Source: DSSM01 sp964484125
Lineage (GTDB): Bacteria; Bacteroidota; Ignavibacteria; Tepidaquicellales; Tepidaquicellaceae
DNA: 8,945 nt
Direction of reading: 5' to 3'
Assembly: GCA_964484125.1 (NCBI GenBank)
Contig: CAZAEK010000045.1
Coordinates: 1 to 8,945, forward strand
Part shown: positions 7,245 to 8,945 of the stretch, piece by piece
How positions within the stretch are numbered: position 1 is the first letter of the stretch
Layout of the letters: the number at the start of each line of letters is the position of its first letter
Translations under genes and position numbers: made by a program
Notes under the pieces: generated by a model
What the model saw: the letters and a program-made list of their open reading frames with translations, nothing else
Database searches by the model: none
Told to the model about the DNA's origin: nothing

Positions 7245-7261
7245 ATTTAGCGTGGCACAAC

Positions 7262-7315
7262 ACACAACAGCGGCTATACGCCATTAAAACGGCTCAAAGC
7301 CGCAAAACGTTATGG
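7262..7315 (+). other. attC-like recombination site of cassette 1 (short type)
   Basis: The left core ACACAAC (7262-7268) and right core GTTATGG (7309-7315) flank an imperfect palindrome in which GCGGCT (7270-7275) pairs with AGCCGC (7298-7303). A competing local hairpin CGGCT-CAA-AGCCG lies in the right half. The left core pairs better with GTTGGGC at the cassette's own start than with the right core now next to it, as expected for attC, whose last bases belong to the next cassette. At about 54 bp it is at the short end of known attC lengths. Confidence 0.62.
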
Positions 7316-7361
7316 GCAACCAATTTTGACGACCGTGCAACAAACAAACTGACAGACAACA

Positions 7362-8030
7362 ATGACGCAAAAACTTTACTCTTATGTTTTACGGTATGAC
7401 GATGGTGCAGCACCAAATCCATTTTGGGGAACTTGCACGTTGACAATTTGCAAACCTGACATTAGACGAAAAGCAAGCGTTGGCGACTGGGTTATCGGGA
7501 CAGGTTCTAAAAACTCACGACTAAAAGACGGTAACACTTACGACCTTTCAAATAGTGTTGTTTATGCGATGAAAGTGACTAAAAAACTTTCGCTTGCGGA
7601 CTATGACAAATATTGCCGACAACATTTAGTAAAGAAAATTCCTAAGTGGTTCAACCGTGACTTTCGTTTGCGTATGGGTGACTGCATCTACGACTACTCG
7701 ACAGTCAACCCACCGACTTTGAGAAAAAGCGTTCACAACCAAGACAACGTAAAACGGGACTTGGGCGGACAGTTTTCACTTTTATCCAAACACTTTTATT
7801 ATTTCGGTGACGAGCCAAGACCATTACCGCAAGAACTGAAACATATTATCAGACGAGGACAAAAGCATTTAGTGTTTGACGACCAAGCGACAATAGAAAA
7901 ATTTGAAGTATGGATTTCAAAGTTCACCAAGAATAAACTTTATTCACAACCACAATTGAAATTTGAGTTTGACTTAGCGCCGTCAGACGAACAAATATCA
8001 AAATGTGCAACACGACATTTAGAAGATTAA
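7362..8030 (+). CDS. Nmad2-like (nucleotide modification associated domain 2) protein
   Basis: The 222-residue product opens with KLYSYVLRYDDGAAPNPFWG, followed by CTLTICKPDIRR, VGDWVIGTGS and VVYAMKVTKKLSLADYD. This is the conserved order I associate with the Nmad2 family: aromatic-rich start, Cys-Lys-Pro-Asp-Ile-Arg-Arg, GDWVxGTGS, then a YAMxV strand. Further conserved-looking pieces are GDCIYDY (about 107-113) and HFYYFGDEPRPLP (about 144-156). Nmad domains were predicted by comparative genomics to go with modified-base metabolism or recognition; their chemistry is not established, so no reaction is assigned. The length suits a single domain plus a short charged C-terminal tail. It is cytoplasmic, with no signal peptide. 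ATG 7362 is 45 nt inside the cassette and has no Shine-Dalgarno. The gene may serve phage defence or DNA modification; this is inference from the family and the cassette setting. Confidence 0.82.
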   Translation: MTQKLYSYVLRYDDGAAPNPFWGTCTLTICKPDIRRKASVGDWVIGTGSKNSRLKDGNTYDLSNSVVYAMKVTKKLSLADYDKYCRQHLVKKIPKWFNRDFRLRMGDCIYDYSTVNPPTLRKSVHNQDNVKRDLGGQFSLLSKHFYYFGDEPRPLPQELKHIIRRGQKHLVFDDQATIEKFEVWISKFTKNKLYSQPQLKFEFDLAPSDEQISKCATRHLED

Positions 8031-8034
8031 CGAA

Positions 8035-8232
8035 ATGGAACAACGACAACTAACATCGGACGAAAGTTTGACAGCCCATAACAGCACATTTGCAATAGGC
8101 GGGGTGACGTGCTTCTATGACACAGAAGAAGCACAAAACTCTCAGGTTGCCTTTATAGCAGGAGTAGCTAATTATGTAAAAGGTATACTACGTCAAAATC
8201 GAGGTAGAATTTTTAGTATGAAAGATAAGTAA
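8035..8232 (+). pseudogene. Chimeric 65-codon ORF: attC read-through fused to an unknown C-terminal fragment
   Basis: The ORF starts 4 nt after the Nmad2-like gene's stop. Codons 14-35 are simply the translation of the attC left half (HNSTFAIGGVTCFYDTEEAQN). From about codon 36 on (QVAFIAGVANYVKGILRQN, ending FSMKDK) it looks like the helical C-terminus of a real protein, possibly the remnant of a cassette gene that lost its 5' part by deletion. No Shine-Dalgarno is seen. I cannot identify the parent family of the remnant. An expressed chimera is possible, but the composition argues for a by-product of recombination. Confidence 0.5.
8074..8138 (+). other. Truncated attC-like site of cassette 2 (left arm and apical hairpin only)
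   Basis: The left core GCCCATAAC is followed by the arm CACATTTGCAATAGGCGGGG and an apical hairpin GTGCTTCT (8109-8116) / AGAAGCAC (8127-8134) with a perfect 8-bp stem. The expected returning arm (a CCCCGCC...TTGC type sequence and a GTTAT core) is absent. The stretch GCGGGGTGA...CTATGACAC is shared with the intact site at 8736-8869, which shows both belong to one attC family. Confidence 0.6.
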
Positions 8233-8285
8233 TTTGATTTAGGAGCAATAGCAAATTTTGAACAAATAACTATAATAAAATAAAT

Positions 8286-8732
8286 ATGTTTAATTTCTTC
8301 AAACAAAATAAGGAAACGGCTATTCGGCAAGTTTGGAATGAACTCTGCTTACTTGACAATTTTCTAAGTCAAGAATTAGGAAGTTTCATTCAATCACAAA
8401 CTCATTTAGAAGTTAGTCAATGGGATTTTATTAATAAGCCCCTTTCAACACTTGAAAAGCAAAGGCCGAATCTTAAGTATGAATTGTATGGCTTTGCCAA
8501 AAATGAAATATTTGTAAATACTCTCCAGCCTGACATAAATAAAATGTTAGACATTCTGAGAGATTTTATTTCAGCAAGAAATGTCGGTGACCAAGGAAGA
8601 CAAAATGCACTACTGTTGAAATTTAATTTACAGTTAAATACAATTTCAACAAACTATCTAAAGAAGCTCCATGAATTTAGAGATTTGGCAGAGAGACTAA
8701 CAAATGAAAAGTTTGACATCAACATGAACTAA
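8286..8732 (+). CDS. Cassette 3 protein of unknown function, 148 aa, all-helical
   Basis: I do not recognise this protein. It begins MFNFFKQNKETAIRQVWNEL and appears almost wholly alpha-helical, with amphipathic helices at about 10-40, 53-70, 74-98 and 103-140 (LLLKFNLQLNTISTNYLKKL, then HEFRDLAERL), consistent with a small helical bundle. There is no TM, signal peptide or obvious catalytic motif. No Shine-Dalgarno precedes ATG 8286; a GGAG at 8241 is too far upstream. The stop lies 3 nt before the attC left core, a typical cassette spacing, so it is the gene of the third cassette. The left boundary of that cassette is lost, because the preceding attC is truncated and a foreign fragment lies between. 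Confidence 0.8.
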   Translation: MFNFFKQNKETAIRQVWNELCLLDNFLSQELGSFIQSQTHLEVSQWDFINKPLSTLEKQRPNLKYELYGFAKNEIFVNTLQPDINKMLDILRDFISARNVGDQGRQNALLLKFNLQLNTISTNYLKKLHEFRDLAERLTNEKFDINMN

Positions 8733-8735
8733 ACC

Positions 8736-8869
8736 GCTTATAACAAGGTTCTGCCAAAAGCGGGGGTGAAGAGCTACTATGACACCTTTGTACTTAACCA
8801 AAATTTAGTTTTTCAAATTAACAGTAGTATTGAAACGCCCCGCCTTCGGCAATACCCAAAACGTTATAC
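8736..8869 (+). other. Large intact attC-like site of cassette 3
   Basis: The left core GCTTATAAC (8736-8744) and right core GTTATAC (8863-8869) enclose a long imperfect palindrome. GGT (8747-8749) pairs with ACC (8854-8856), TGCC (8752-8755) with GGCA (8848-8851), GCGGGG (8760-8765) with CCCCGC (8838-8843), and CTACT (8774-8778) with AGTAG (8823-8827), leaving an AT-rich apical part. At about 134 bp it is a long-type attC. A second GTTATA overlaps at 8870, making the exact crossover ambiguous. In the transcript the hairpin could also act as a terminator. Confidence 0.68.
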
Positions 8870-8904
8870 GTTATAAATAAATATAATATTAATAAAATAA
8901 AAAA

Positions 8905-8945
8905 ATGAAATTTAACTATATAAATAATCATATCGTTATTCCGAT
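8905..8945 (+). CDS. Start of a further cassette ORF, cut by the window end
   Basis: ATG 8905 opens a frame reading MKFNYINNHIVIP to the window edge, about 40 nt after the attC right core, the distance expected for the first gene of the next cassette. An A-rich leader but no Shine-Dalgarno precedes it. Thirteen residues do not allow identification. The start MKFxYINxHIVIP is somewhat reminiscent of clan AA aspartic protease-like proteins, but that is a guess. Confidence 0.45.
   Translation, partial: MKFNYINNHIVIP

Larger units (their letters stand above)
6877..7309 (+). mobile_element. Integron-like gene cassette 1 (complete)
   Basis: The unit runs from the TT of core GTTGGGC to the G of the next core GTTATGGGC and holds one ORF followed closely by an attC-like site, the standard cassette layout. 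Besides the core boxes, 6887-6898 (TGCCACGCTAAA) is a perfect reverse complement of 7246-7257, just outside the cores. In an excised circle these segments would extend the attC stem, which supports 6877-7309 as one co-inherited unit. No integrase gene is visible. Confidence 0.68.
7310..8138 (+). mobile_element. Integron-like gene cassette 2, right end truncated
   Basis: It begins at the crossover point of GTTATGGGC (7309-7317) and carries one gene (7362-8030), then the left half of an attC starting with GCCCATAAC (8074-8082), the exact reverse complement of its own start. The right half of that attC is missing: the sequence departs from the expected arm at about 8138. As it stands, the cassette could not be excised normally. 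The endpoint is approximate. Confidence 0.6.

Overview
The window looks like a chromosomal segment from an AT-rich Bacteroidota/Ignavibacteria-type (FCB group) bacterium. The evidence is indirect. The large proteins are Asn/Ser/Ile/Lys-rich, the envelope proteins have '-SAQ'/'-FAQ' signal-peptide ends, the main genes lack clear Shine-Dalgarno sequences, and the large barrel protein resembles the SprA class. No rRNA or other phylogenetic marker is present, so the assignment is inference.

The left two thirds (1-6457) is one tightly coupled, plus-strand, three-gene envelope operon. It holds (i) the 3' part of a beta-propeller-like protein whose reading frame has absorbed a palindromic repeat in frame, (ii) a signal-peptide/von Willebrand factor A/single-TM protein with a small C-terminal domain, and (iii) a 1185-residue outer-membrane beta-barrel protein with SprA-like sequence features. 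Both junctions are 4-nt stop/start overlaps (ATGA and TTGA), so the three products are probably made together. I cannot name this trio as a described system. The layout suggests an envelope-spanning assembly: outer-membrane barrel, periplasmic vWA domain anchored in the inner membrane, and a propeller protein of unseen N-terminus.

Positions 6458-6876 are AT-rich and non-coding, with several short inverted repeats but no RNA gene that I can recognise.

The right third (6876-8945) is a cluster of integron-like gene cassettes with no integrase in the window (CALIN-like). Small plus-strand ORFs alternate with attC-like folded sites that contain GTTRRRY-like or GTTATGGGC-like cores. Cassette 1 (106-aa unknown protein) is complete and has an unusually strong Shine-Dalgarno. 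Its two ends carry a perfect 12-bp complementarity outside the attC cores. Cassette 2 encodes an Nmad2-like (nucleotide modification associated domain 2) protein. Its attC has lost its right half at about 8138, where it is fused to an unrelated coding remnant, creating a chimeric 65-codon ORF. Cassette 3 encodes a 148-aa helical unknown and ends in a large, intact attC-like hairpin. A further ORF begins at 8905 and runs off the window.

The two halves are functionally unrelated. The first is a vertically inherited-looking envelope operon, the second an accessory, horizontally exchanged array.
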